Assembly: GCA_011947345.1 (NCBI GenBank)
Contig: JAAVTG010000580.1
Span: forward strand, 1 to 47,309
Source: Phytophthora quininea
Taxonomy: Eukaryota; Oomycota; Peronosporomycetes; Peronosporales; Peronosporaceae
Direction: 5' to 3'
Length of the DNA stretch: 47,309 nucleotides
The notes below the pieces were generated by a model. The model saw only the letters and a program-made list of their open reading frames with translations. It was not told the origin of the DNA and did not search any database. A program made the translations under genes and the position numbers. Positions 30,716 to 40,566 of the stretch are shown piece by piece. Position 1 is the first letter of the stretch, and every line of letters begins with the position of its first letter.

Positions 30716-31653
30716 TTGTGTGATTCGTACCAACTTACTAACGTTTCATGTGGCGTTTTAGAACCTTTTGTAAAGCGAAGTCTTGACTGCATGAGAAGTC
30801 TTCAAACGCGAGTTGCGTCAAAGGGTGGTGTCATTCCTCCAACAGAAAATGTTGCGGTCGTGATTTTGGGCATTGCACAGTTTTATTTTCAAGACGTCAA
30901 CGCAATCCAAAAATGCCATGATTTATCGGGACGTGTGAAGGAAGTACGGTCGCAGATAGTTTGGATGAAGAAGATGGCTGACTGTGGTTCTCTCACTACC
31001 AAGATCAAGTCTTTGGACCTGTACGGTTCATACGTTTCGTATGGTCACTTTCTCCCTGTTTTAGATCTTATAAAATTTCAAGAGGGAACGTGGTTACCAG
31101 ACACATGTATGTTTGCTGCCGCCGATCGGATTGTTGAGCGAGCCAGACCAGATCACTAAGGCACCGTCATCCATGTTGTCGATCCACATTTTTTTACAAC
31201 TTCCTACGGACGACCTGAGGGAGTCATGTGCAAACCAAGCTGGTCACATCTTCGCCAACGGCGTTGAAAACTTGATCTTTTGTGCCCAATTTTCACGAAT
31301 AACAACATGGATCATTGGTGTGGAGTTGTAGGCGATTTTCGCAAGGCGACGCTTTGGATCTACGATCACAAGGGCACCGAAATCTACCGACAGAGGTTAT
31401 TGATAAGGCAGTCCACAAATTCCAGAACATGATCGGTCGTGGAGAGCAGCTAAACTAGGACATTTGCTATGGCTATAGGCAGCGAGATGGGATGCATTGC
31501 GGAGTCTACGTGACACATTGGTTTAATTTGTATCTCCAAGGTGTATACGAGCGCGACTTGACACGACACCAAAACGCACCTCTATCGGTGGGTCGTCTAC
31601 AGCAGCTAAGGTTAGAATACGTTGCTTACATAGTCGAAGGGCAACACAAGTGA
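30716..31653 (+). pseudogene. Ulp1-like cysteine protease (C48 family) relic, probably transposon-borne
   Basis: The first open piece (30716-31159) runs to WLPDTCMFAAADRIVE. The rest lies in shifting frames with several stops. Recognisable downstream blocks are HIFANGVENLIFCAQFS, a region matching the family's N-x-H-W segment (about 31290-31325), a DLRS-like strand, and YGYRQRDGMHCGVYVTHWF near 31480-31525. The DGMHCG motif holds the catalytic Cys of Ulp1/SENP-type SUMO proteases. Such domains are carried by many repeated elements in oomycetes, so I read this as a decayed element gene. The frame ends at TGA 31651-31653. The protein is not intact. Confidence 0.65.
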
Positions 31654-31860
31654 TGGATACATTCAGTGAATTCAGTGAACTCTGTCGTTTCAGCTAACCC
31701 GTGAACTCATCGAACTGAGCGGATTCTGTGAAGTCGTTTTCTAAATACCGAATGAATACCGGTATTACGTTTTTCCTAGCTACGTTCATAAAAATCAAAA
31801 CAAGAAATGACCCGGCTATAACAGAAAATACTAGTACCGTATCGTCTTAGTCTTTAGTCT

Positions 31861-32600
31861 TTGGCGACAATCCAATCCGACCAATCACAAGGCCTAAAAC
31901 AACACATGACGGTCGGAAAAGTCATGCTAATTTTAGTGATGTTAGCCGCTATTTCAAACCACATCGACACTGGTGCAACGATGGATAGACCGTCGCTGAA
32001 GAATGTCAAGAAGAAGCGCAAGCAATACAAAATGGCATCTGTTCAATATCGCCACAAACAAGAAATACTTGTTTATTGACAAACGATAGGTAAGGCGCTG
32101 CAACATTCCTCCAGCGGATTGGCAGGCCAAGGACGCCGAAGGCAGCAGCAACTACAGTCTAAGTGGTGTTAGAACAGAAAAAAATAAAAACGGCGTGTGA
32201 ATCTGGCCACACCAACCACCTCAACTACAGGGAGCTAGGAATGGCGAAGCTTCTTTCGGATACTGCTGAAGAAAATATTAAACGTTGGATTAACTCTCTT
32301 CGAAAAGGATGGAGCTCCAGTATCGCGTTCAATGCTGCGAATTAAAGCAAAGGAAACAGCTGAAGATGATGACAGATTCTCAATTTGTGGCGTCATCGAC
32401 ATGGATGACACTATTCATGCGTCGACGTAAAATGTCTTTGCGCACGAGAACCGATGAAGGACAGACAACGCTGCTATTGAGTTAAAAAGATTTAGTGCAA
32501 AAGTGTTGCAAACCATCGTCGAGAAGAACTGTGTTCAAGTGTTTAACGCAGATCAAACAGGTACAGGTTTGGCAAATTTCTTATAGTTTCGGTGCTCTTT
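31861..32600 (+). pseudogene. pogo-like DDE transposase relic
   Basis: Pieces of the same superfamily as the gene at the left window edge. KKKRKQYKMASVQYRHK near 32010 resembles the CENP-B-type helix-turn-helix start. NIKRWINSLRK near 32277-32310 followed, one frame over, by DGAPVSRSMLRIKAKE near 32309-32356 matches the block after the DNA-binding domain. CVQVFNADQTG near 32530-32562 matches the region around the first catalytic Asp (NADQT). Many stops and frame changes separate them, so it is dead. Confidence 0.6.
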
Positions 32601-32915
32601 AATATTTAACGCTCGTAGACAAAACGGAATACACAATATATTCTCCACACTGCGTACCGGGACGCAAGATAACGTACCCGTTCCAGTCAAAGTCTACGCT
32701 TCGCTCGAACTCTATCCAGTGCTGGAAGTGCATGACTACAACACCGACTCCTTGGCAGCCGTCACGGCTTCACGGCGTTTTGAGTCGACTTGCCTACCGA
32801 ATCGGGGCCGGTACCGCTGGTCGACGACTGCATCTCGTGCTGCATCAAAAGAAAGCAATGGTAGTTATCACAAAGTCTCCGATTACAGAAGGGTGGCGGT
32901 GTGGTGGTGTGTGAC
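32601..32915. other. unrecognised, possibly the decayed continuation of the pogo-like relic
   Basis: Overlapping short + frames read LHLVLHQKKAMVV and similar, with no firm family match. The third catalytic block (QPADxAWN) seen at the left window edge is absent here. Confidence 0.35.
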
Positions 32916-33446
32916 CTAAGCTGACGACGTGATGTCGTTCTCACTCGAGCCGGCCATCACGCCGACCGAGGTGCCGATGACGACGACGACCAGGAAGGTC
33001 AGACCGGCGTAGATAGGCTTCTTGTGGCGCTGCAGTGACGGCACCTTTCCGATCTCGGCGTACTCCTACTGAAACTTGCCGCGAGGGATGCAGTCCACCT
33101 CTGGGTGGGCGCTACCCTCCACGGGGTGCGTCTGGAAGCGGCCGGTGGTGGTGTCCACGACCAGGCACACCTCGAAGAAGGCTCCGCCATCTTCTTGAGC
33201 GACCAGCAGCTCCGTCTAGCTCTTGTGTCGAGCGTACGCTGATGGCGCGCGCTGAGTATGACGAGACTATGAACGCCGAGCGACAACAGATAAACAGCAC
33301 ACAACGCAGAGCAACGGGAGACGCTGAATCGGTCGTAGGCGACAGCTTCTGCATATCCCGACCGTGCCACTCATGATTCTCCCCCTGCAGTCTTTCATCA
33401 CGCGGTCGTAGAAGAACGTCGTGCCGATGCCGGTGTAGTTTTCCAT
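32916..33446 (-). pseudogene. putative single-pass membrane protein, interrupted
   Basis: From an ATG at 33446 the minus strand reads MENYTGIGTTFFYDRVMKDC, then loses the frame. A second long in-phase block starts near 33210 (TELLVAQEDGGAFFEVCLVV) and continues through RFQTHPVEGSAHPEVDC to a C-terminal hydrophobic helix, AGLTFLVVVVIGTSVGVMAG, ending at TAG 32918-32916. One internal TAG interrupts it (after RGKFQ). The missing middle could be an intron. The C-terminal helix suggests a tail-anchored or type I membrane protein. I do not recognise the family. Confidence 0.45.
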
Positions 33447-33832
33447 CCCTCAAAGCGGTGCACAAGAGGATTAGTTCGATTTGTTTAATGAGTTTGAGAT
33501 GTTTGACGCGTTTGATGTCGATGAGTCTGCTTATTCAACACCCCAGTGACCGGTGGTGTCCTATACAAGGGGAGTCTGGTATTGGGGCGCGAAAAAGCAA
33601 GATTGAGCTGGGACTGAAATTGGTTGACTACGCTGATTGAAATCGACGCAAATCATTCTGGGGAAAAGCAACGCAAAATGCTGTAGAATTTCTAGCGATT
33701 GCAGATACTGTGGCTGCGAAGCAGGCTAGTGTAGCGCTACCAGCCCAATCCTCAAGTTAATGAGATCAATTGTACAAATTTATTTTTCATATTGTGAAAG
33801 ATAGACTTCATACGGCTCTTCAAGATCACGAT
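33447..33832. other. intergenic, nothing recognised
   Basis: Short frames only. Presumed divergent promoter region between the broken membrane-protein gene (-) and the EF-hand/WD40 gene (+). Confidence 0.4.
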
Positions 33833-36800
33833 ATGCAGGACGGAGACGCTCAGGATGAAGGCGACAAGCGGATCTCGCCCGCCTTCCTGACGGAAGTGGC
33901 CCATGAACTGTACGCTCGTTTGGTCCTGCCTACATTCTCCATTTGCTGAGTGATGTTGCAATCTCTGCTGTAGCTCGTTGCGCAAGAACAACGGCCGGCC
34001 CTACGAGCACGACCCCGAGAAGGGCTTCACGATGGACATAATGATGATGATGGACATGGAAAAGGTGAGCACGCTGCGCAACGAGTTCCTCCAGAAGGAC
34101 AAGGGGCTGTCCATCGCCGAGTTCGTCTACGTTATGATGCGCTTCGTACAGAGCAGCGCCCAGACGGACGAGAATTCGCGGCTGCACGACCTGTCGGAGT
34201 CGCAGCTGGTAGCGAATCTATGCGAGCTCTTCGCGCAGATCGACATCAATGGTGACGGGTCGATGGAGTGGGAAGAGTTCACATCTTTCATCGTGGACAC
34301 GGGACTCACGGTGAAAAGCCACCAGCCCAACTCCATACAGCAGTACCACCACGTACCGTGGGAAGACGCGTCGAAGCACAGTACCTTCATCGACCACATT
34401 TATTACTTCCCGTCCAGTGATCTCGTTGCTCTCGTGGAGAACTGCAGTCCATTCCTCAAAATTTACAATGTCAACTGCGAGCTAACCCGAACCATTAAAT
34501 CGCCCGAAGGATTCGTGCAGTGTGCAGAGCATCTACCCAAGGTTTGCCACCATCGATTAATAACGTCCTGCTAGCACTGACGAGGTGGTCTTTTGCGTGT
34601 TATCACCAGTTCAATCAGTTCATCGTGGCGTCGTCCGACCTCCAGTTCCGCTTCTACGATGACACTACGTTGCGTCTCACAAAAAGCTGCCACACGCCAA
34701 CATCCCAAAACTGTTTGAAATGGTACCCTGAGTCTTCGACGCTTTTCTCTGCAGGCGTGAGCGGGATTGTCTACGCTTGGGATGCCGAGCGGATGGAAGA
34801 AAAACACCACATGGGTGGCGAGGTGAACGGGAGATTACTGACTCGCTCCCACGATGACATTGTGCTGGATCTACTTACGGTTCGCTATCCATTTCTTCGT
34901 CTATCCATTGTTTTAATTTTTTCTTAAATTGTCGTTGTTTCCCAGTTACCGTCGCTCGAGTCATTAGCTTCGGCAAGTATGGACCGCACCATTCGTCTCT
35001 GGGATGTACATACTGGGAAGCATAAACAGCAACTTGACGGGCACGCTAAAGGAGTTCGATCACTTGCATATTCTCCCGAGTATCGATTTTTGGTGTCTGC
35101 AGGGTTCGACTTTGACGCTCTTGTGTGGAATCCCTATGTGGACCAACTTATACTGCGTTTGCATGGACACAACAACAGCCTTTGTGGCGTGGAAATTATT
35201 CCCGACACGCCGCAAATTATTACGGCGGATGTCGATGGTTTTTTAAAGTTTGGGATATTCGCAATTTTGCCTGCATGCAGACATTCACAGCTGAAAACAT
35301 GGGTGAAGTCAAGAACATTGTGTCTATCACGTCGGAGAAGCGAATCGTTGCAGCCGGCAAAAAGGTAGGGAGGCTAGGAAGTTTGGCTCAGATTCTAAGC
35401 TACTTGTTGCTATCACTGGCAGTTGGTCAAGTTTGATTACGAGAAGTTAGAGAATCCAGAGCTAACGGACGATCATCCAGTCTTCATCGCGCTTTATAAT
35501 CCAACTTCCCTATCCTTCATCACCGCTGCAGGAAGAGATGTAAAAATATGGGATGCTCGCCTTGGCAAGTTGATTCGAGTATACAGGTGAGCTTACTGGT
35601 GTGTTTGTCGTCGAGATCTTTGCTTGCTTACGGATTCTGGCGTCTCTCTTGCGTGTCAAGCCAGAGATTTGAGCACAACAGACCTCACTACGCTGTGTTT
35701 AGACTTTCGGGAGCGCAAGTTCATCATAGGAGACCACGGTGCGTTCATAGGTTCCTGCAACTCGCTTATGACAGCATTCTGAGCTTCGCTTTGCAACAGG
35801 CGGTAATATTCACGTCTTCGACTACTTAAATGGGTCCCAGATGAAGTCATTTGCGTACCCAGAGCTAGGAAACCGTGCTCACGTCGCTGAAGTGACAAGG
35901 TGTGCTATTGCGCGGAACACATGGCGGTCATCAGCGTGTCGTGGGACTGCGCCATCAATATCCACGATGAAAGCGACTCGGACCGTGGCGTACTGCTTCG
36001 ACGGCTTGTTGGAGGCCACAACACCGATATCACGGCGCTCAGTTTTTCGTACCATTTATCATTGTTAGCGTCAGGGTCATCTGACTGCTCGCTGCAAGTA
36101 TGGGACTACGAGTTTGGCCGACTTGACGCAACGTGCATCGGCCACGTGAGCGGCATCTTGAGCCTTCAATTCCTGGATCCGTTCCCGCTGCTTCTTTCGG
36201 GTGATAGCACGGGAAACGTTAGTTTTTGGGCAATGAGACCAGCAGCACGGTACAAGGGCAAAAGCGTCTTCCGCTTTCGCAACCAGCACGACCATCTCGG
36301 AACCGCTGCCGTAAATTGCATCGCCACACACTCCGCCCGGCGCGGTTCAACATCCTCTTCCGAGTCGCTGGGCGACGATGGCGAGGATCATGATACCTTG
36401 GACTACACCTCGTTCCTGATCATCACCGGCGACGACAAAGGGTTCCTGAGCGTCTGGAATATTTTGCCGCTTTTGATGCGGTTGGCGACAAACTTCGACC
36501 TGCGACCACTAGCAAAGCCAGTGGAATGCGCGAATGCCCAGCGGAACCTGCGTGTGGATGCTGCCAGTATGGTGCGCAAGGCCCGCAACACGCCCGAGTG
36601 GGCAGCGTACTCATCGCGAGACCCGCTTTCATCCTTCTTCTTTTCGGCGGGGATGCCGCTGGTATCGACTGATGACGACGAAATACGGTCCGAGGACGAG
36701 GATCTGCGTAGGCAGCCTCCGGTCTCGCTCGTACGCCGCTGGAAGGCTCACGGAGACGTGGTTTACTCGGTGCAGATGATCGCCGAGCCCGAGAGCCTCG

Positions 36801-37336
36801 TGACGTCGTCCTTTGACCGACACGTCAAGATTTGGTCTTTGAGTGGCGAATGTCTGGGCGTGCTCATGCAGGGCGGGATGGACCCTTCCAGCAATCTCGA
36901 CGCAAGTCTGCACCGCCCGTGGCGGTTCTCAGTGGACTATGACGCTCGCGAACGCCGCAAGGAGACGGCGGCTGCCCCCGTGGTCGAAGACGTGCACGCT
37001 ATGCTACGGCGCGGCGAGAAGAAGGATCTGATCGCTGAGCGCCGACGCACCGAGCGACTTGCCCAGGCAGCTGCTGCCGAGGCCAGCGTACTGGAGGAGA
37101 TCTCGCGGACATACCTGCCGCCGTTGGACCCGCGTCGCACTGCCAGCAATAACAGCAACGCCACCGGTATGGCCATGAGCTCCATCAGCGGCCCTGATCC
37201 GGGCTCCATGACACTGCAGCCACTGCGCAAGACGCCTCGCCGCAAGCCCATCAACGCCGCGACTGCTGGACGCTTGACATTGACAGCGAGTCCGCGGGTC
37301 CTGCGTCTTCGAGCAACAACAACAGCAACCGCTTGA
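33833..37336 (+). CDS. EF-hand and WD40-repeat protein, WDR49/WDR64-like, six introns
   Basis: Seven exons join in phase. GT-AG introns lie at 33910-33973, 34542-34609, 34880-34945, 35365-35422, 35587-35664 and 35739-35799. The protein of about 1036 residues starts MQDGDAQDEG. It has a canonical EF-hand calcium loop near residue 114 (DINGDGSMEWEE), then WD40 repeats through to about residue 830 (MDRTIRLWDV, RDVKIWDARLG, CSLQVWDYEFG, RHVKIWSLSGE), and a Ser/Asn-rich tail. This layout is that of WDR49/WDR64 and the fly WD-repeat protein on Y, linked to cilia and sperm tails, so a zoospore-flagellum role is plausible. Two single-base losses break the frame: one T in the run at 35239-35244 and one base near 35899. 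Adding two bases makes the exon sum a multiple of three. A further frame choice near 37275 could move the stop to 37359. Confidence 0.8.
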
Positions 37337-37996
37337 CGTCTCCGCGGCCGCCGGGCTAATGACGAAGCCGCCCCAGTTCCGCGGCGAGCCCAATCTCTCC
37401 CCGCATTTCGCTTCCAATCCAGTTGTTTATTCCGGCGCCCCTCGTACGTGTTCTGCTTGGTTCTGCTGCCTGGTCGCCATACAAAACACAAGTAATTGCA
37501 GGTCCTGCGTGCCGTGGGCCAGTCAACGCCCCTTGGCGCTCATCCTCCTCGATTGAGCATTCAAACCAAGGGATCCTAGCATTGCTTTACCGGGTGGAGT
37601 CTGCACTCACGGCTTGCTTAGAATTCGTTGTAGACTCCATGACGCTGCTGTTTGGAGCAACGAACTTTGCAAGCGGTGCTTTCTATGCTCTTCCAGTGGA
37701 AAGCACGATGCTGACGCGTGGTCGACTCGACACCGTCAGCCTGGAACAGACATCTTGTGCGATTTGATTCCAAAAGCGACTTCAGTTTTTGGCTGCAGGA
37801 TGCTTCCGTACTGTCATCACGATGTGCCTGGGGACCGCCAACACTCGGCTGCTCGCGAAAAGAGTTCTTCGCAGCACACAGACTTCCTTGCTAGCAATCA
37901 CACATTTTTCGACGACTGAAAAAGCAACCTTTCCTTCAAAACCTTCACAAGATGATCGTATCATCTTTGCCTTCTGCCCGTCGTTGCACCACATGA
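37337..37996. other. intergenic region between WD40 and CNBD/carrier genes
   Basis: Short frames only; one (LMTKPPQFRGEPNLSPHF, near 37360) has coding-like composition and may be the true C-terminus of the WD40 protein after a frame change or intron. The rest shows nothing recognisable. Confidence 0.4.
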
Positions 37997-38012
37997 GCTC
38001 ATTGTCGCTTTC
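37997..38012 (+). promoter_or_regulatory. oomycete-type initiator core motif
   Basis: GCTCATTGTCGCTTTC lies 52 bp before the start codon of the next gene. Oomycete core promoters are known to centre on GCTCATTYB(N)CAWTTT; here the GCTCATT half matches fully and the second half only in TTT. Confidence 0.5.
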
Positions 38013-38063
38013 GCCCCGAGGCTCCGAAGCCGACCGTCGCCGCCCGCCCACCCCTCCTTCGCC

Positions 38064-39286
38064 ATGGACGACTGTATGCAGGCCGCCGCCAACAGCGGCA
38101 TGTTCCAGCTGTGCTCGGAGCCGACGCTGCGCCAGATCTGCGCGCGCGCAAGGCCGTGTCCTTCCCCAAGAACGCCGTCGTGTACCAGCAGGGCCAACCG
38201 CAGACCGAGATGCTGCTGCTCAAGGACGGCCGCGTGGAGAGCACCAAGATCATCAACGGCCAGGAGCACACGCTGGACGTCATGACCCACGGCGCCATCA
38301 GTTCCAACCACGCGCTCACGCAGGACCCGGCGGCCGTCAGCGTGCGCTGCCTCACGCCCGTCACGGGCTTCTCGCTGCAGAGCACAGCGCTCGAGGAGGT
38401 GCTGGAGGACAAGACGGCCTCGCGCGAGATCATGCACAGTCTCAGCAAGGAGATCCGGCGACAGGCCTCGCTGCTGCAGACGCCGCTGCTCGAGCAGCAC
38501 GCCAAGCCCACGCCCTACTTCGCCACGTCAGTGGCCGCCTCGATCGAGTCTTTCTACCGGAGCGGCATGAACTCGCTGCTGAACGCGCGCCTCACAGGCC
38601 AGCCCGTGGCTAAGCTCTTCCCGGACATGCACCTGCAGATCCCCACGCGTATCGTGTACATCAACGGCTTCAAGGGCATCCGGCACTTGCTGGAGAAGCA
38701 TGTGGACGCCGACCAGTACGAGTACCCGCAGACGGTGCGGCTCGTTGAGGCTGTGTCGCCCGGTGTGATCATGACCCCCGTTAGCAGCATGCTCGAGGCC
38801 TTCAACGCCGGCCACATGAACCCGGAGTCGCTCGCCACGCGCTGGATCCGCGGCACGGCGCCGCGTATGATGCGTGAAGTCATCTTCGGCGTGGGTCTGA
38901 ACCAGCTGTCCGACTACTTTGAGGAGCGTCTCTCCGTGACGGACAGCCCCGCGCTGAACAATGCCATTGGTAGCATGGCGGCCGGTGTCGTGTCCGGCTA
39001 CCTGTCCCACGTGCCACACAACCTGTCCACGATGAAGCTGATGCACCCACAGAAGACGTACGCCCAGCACATGGACGACTTCATCCGCCGAGCCGAGGTG
39101 CGCGTGCCCAAGTCCGTTGCGCCACGTCAGCGCTACATGGTGGCCACGGCGCTTGCGCTGCTCTTCCCGAGAGGCCTCACCGTGCGTACGTCGCAGATCG
39201 TGGGCTCGTTCATCATTCTCAACGGCACTATCAACTCGCTCAAGGAGGTCGACCTGGACACGATCAAGGGCTACGTATCTCGGTAA
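38064..39286 (+). CDS. cyclic-nucleotide-binding domain / mitochondrial-carrier-like protein
   Basis: Starts MDDCMQAAANSGMFQLC. One base is missing in the CG run at 38141-38150; with it, 1224 bases encode 407 residues. Residues about 15-125 look like a cyclic-nucleotide-binding fold (FPKNAVVYQQGQPQTEMLLL, HTLDVMTHGAISS), a jelly roll also found in cAMP-binding regulators. Residues about 160-400 resemble SLC25 mitochondrial carriers in weak form: INGFKGIRHLL, SPGVIMTPVSSMLEAF, IRGTAPRMMREVIFGVG, AAGVVSGYLSHVPHNLSTMK, with Pro and charged residues where carrier signatures fall. The fusion suggests nucleotide-regulated transport or a membrane-anchored sensor, but this is inference. An R-G-rich phosphate-binding signature in the nucleotide site is not evident, so ligand binding is uncertain. 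Confidence 0.6.
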
Positions 39287-39614
39287 GTCCAGCGGCTCAC
39301 TGTATCGTTACAAGACGGCAATCGCGATGCAAGCAGGACGCGCACGGCAGACAAGTCTCCTCCGAAAGCGAGTGCGTGTACAGGTAACCTCGGCTCAACT
39401 CGACGCAGGCAGGCGAGACGACAGGGTGGCAAAACTTTTAGATACAAGTGCCATCCCGTGGAGCCGAGCATCAGTAGGTGTAGAGAGTAGCAGCGAAGGC
39501 TGCAATATGACCAAATATCAAAGACAGTTTATCCACCTGCGCTCGAGGCAAACTTGCTACTGAACCGGCCTCGGCAATTGATTCATTCCTGTCGCGATAG
39601 CAAATTTCTAATGG
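39287..39614. other. intergenic between convergent genes
   Basis: Shared 3' region of the CNBD/carrier gene (+) and the CABCOCO1-like gene (-). No motif recognised. Confidence 0.5.
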
Positions 39615-40397
39615 TTATTCTGTTGACACAGCATCCGCGAGCGAGGGAGGGCGGAGTGGTGTCTCCGTTGGCAGGGGCACCATCCGCACCACGCTGGGCC
39701 GCGGCACGCGATTCACGAACTGATAAGCGCGCAAATGCCTAAAGAACGTTGACGTGAAAAACGCTACGATTTGTGTCACCTCTGTCAGCGAAAACGGAGC
39801 TGTAATCGGGGCTGGATCGTCAAGGGACTGGTCTCGAGTCGTGTTAGTCAGCACTCCGCTGGCATGCCGGATCTTATCGCGGAACACATCGTAGACAGCT
39901 TCTACCGTCGGGTAAGCGTCAGCAAACGCAGGATTCATTGTAGTCGGGATCGACTTGACCATGACATTATCCTGCGCGCAACCATTTCCTTCGGGCAGAA
40001 CACTTTCACTCTCGACAGAGGATACGACCGGTTCAGTTGGTAATGACTCTGGTTCTGGGGCTGCTTGCGGCTGAGTTGAATAGACGTAGACATCGTGCGC
40101 AAGCTTGAGAAGACACAAGGTTTTGTCGGCCGGCAAGTGTGCGTCGTCACGTGCAAAATTCAAAACCCCAAAGCAGAAGTCGACCCACAGACTCGTTCGT
40201 GGATTCACAGGGTAGTGCTGAACTCCCAGCGCGCTTTGTAGTAGCTCCACACGCTCGGTTGAGGACCCAGCTGCAGTTAACTCCTGTAGTTGCTCAAGCG
40301 AGATCAAAGTTTTCGGGCCTGGAGGGTCCTCTGGCGCAGGCGACTGCTCTTCCAGGGCCGACACCGGTGGAGTCACCACTTCAATAGTCTTCGCCAT
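39615..40397 (-). CDS. CABCOCO1-like ciliary protein (DUF4464 type)
   Basis: An uninterrupted frame of 260 residues from MAKTIEVVTPP (ATG at 40397). An upstream in-frame ATG at 40460 would add 21 residues, but a CT-rich, UTR-like stretch there makes the later start likelier. The first third (LISLEQLQELTAAG, SLWVDFCFGVLNFARDD) and the C-terminal block (FSLTEVTQIVAFFTSTFFRHLRAYQFV) match what I recall of CABCOCO1/C10orf107, a calcium-binding coiled-coil protein of cilia and centrosomes. The middle is an acidic Pro/Glu linker. In a zoospore-forming oomycete it would act at the flagellum or basal body. It is the only host gene here with a clean frame. The family call rests on memory of the domain, not a search. 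Confidence 0.6.
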   Translation of the reverse strand: MAKTIEVVTPPVSALEEQSPAPEDPPGPKTLISLEQLQELTAAGSSTERVELLQSALGVQHYPVNPRTSLWVDFCFGVLNFARDDAHLPADKTLCLLKLAHDVYVYSTQPQAAPEPESLPTEPVVSSVESESVLPEGNGCAQDNVMVKSIPTTMNPAFADAYPTVEAVYDVFRDKIRHASGVLTNTTRDQSLDDPAPITAPFSLTEVTQIVAFFTSTFFRHLRAYQFVNRVPRPSVVRMVPLPTETPLRPPSLADAVSTE

Positions 40398-40566
40398 CCT
40401 GTTCGAGATCACACGACCCGACGTTTCGACTTGTAGCCATAAGAAAAGAAAGTGTTTCATTCATCAAACATCACGAAAGAAAAGCATCTCCGCAAAACGT
40501 TGACAGCAACACACCGCACCGGACTCGTGTAGCTGCTGCGTTGTCGCATCACTCGTATGGCGGCGT
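40398..40566. other. CABCOCO1-like 5' region / CAP 3' region
   Basis: A 169-bp gap between the two minus-strand genes, presumably holding the promoter and 5' UTR of the CABCOCO1-like gene and the CAP 3' UTR. Confidence 0.5.
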
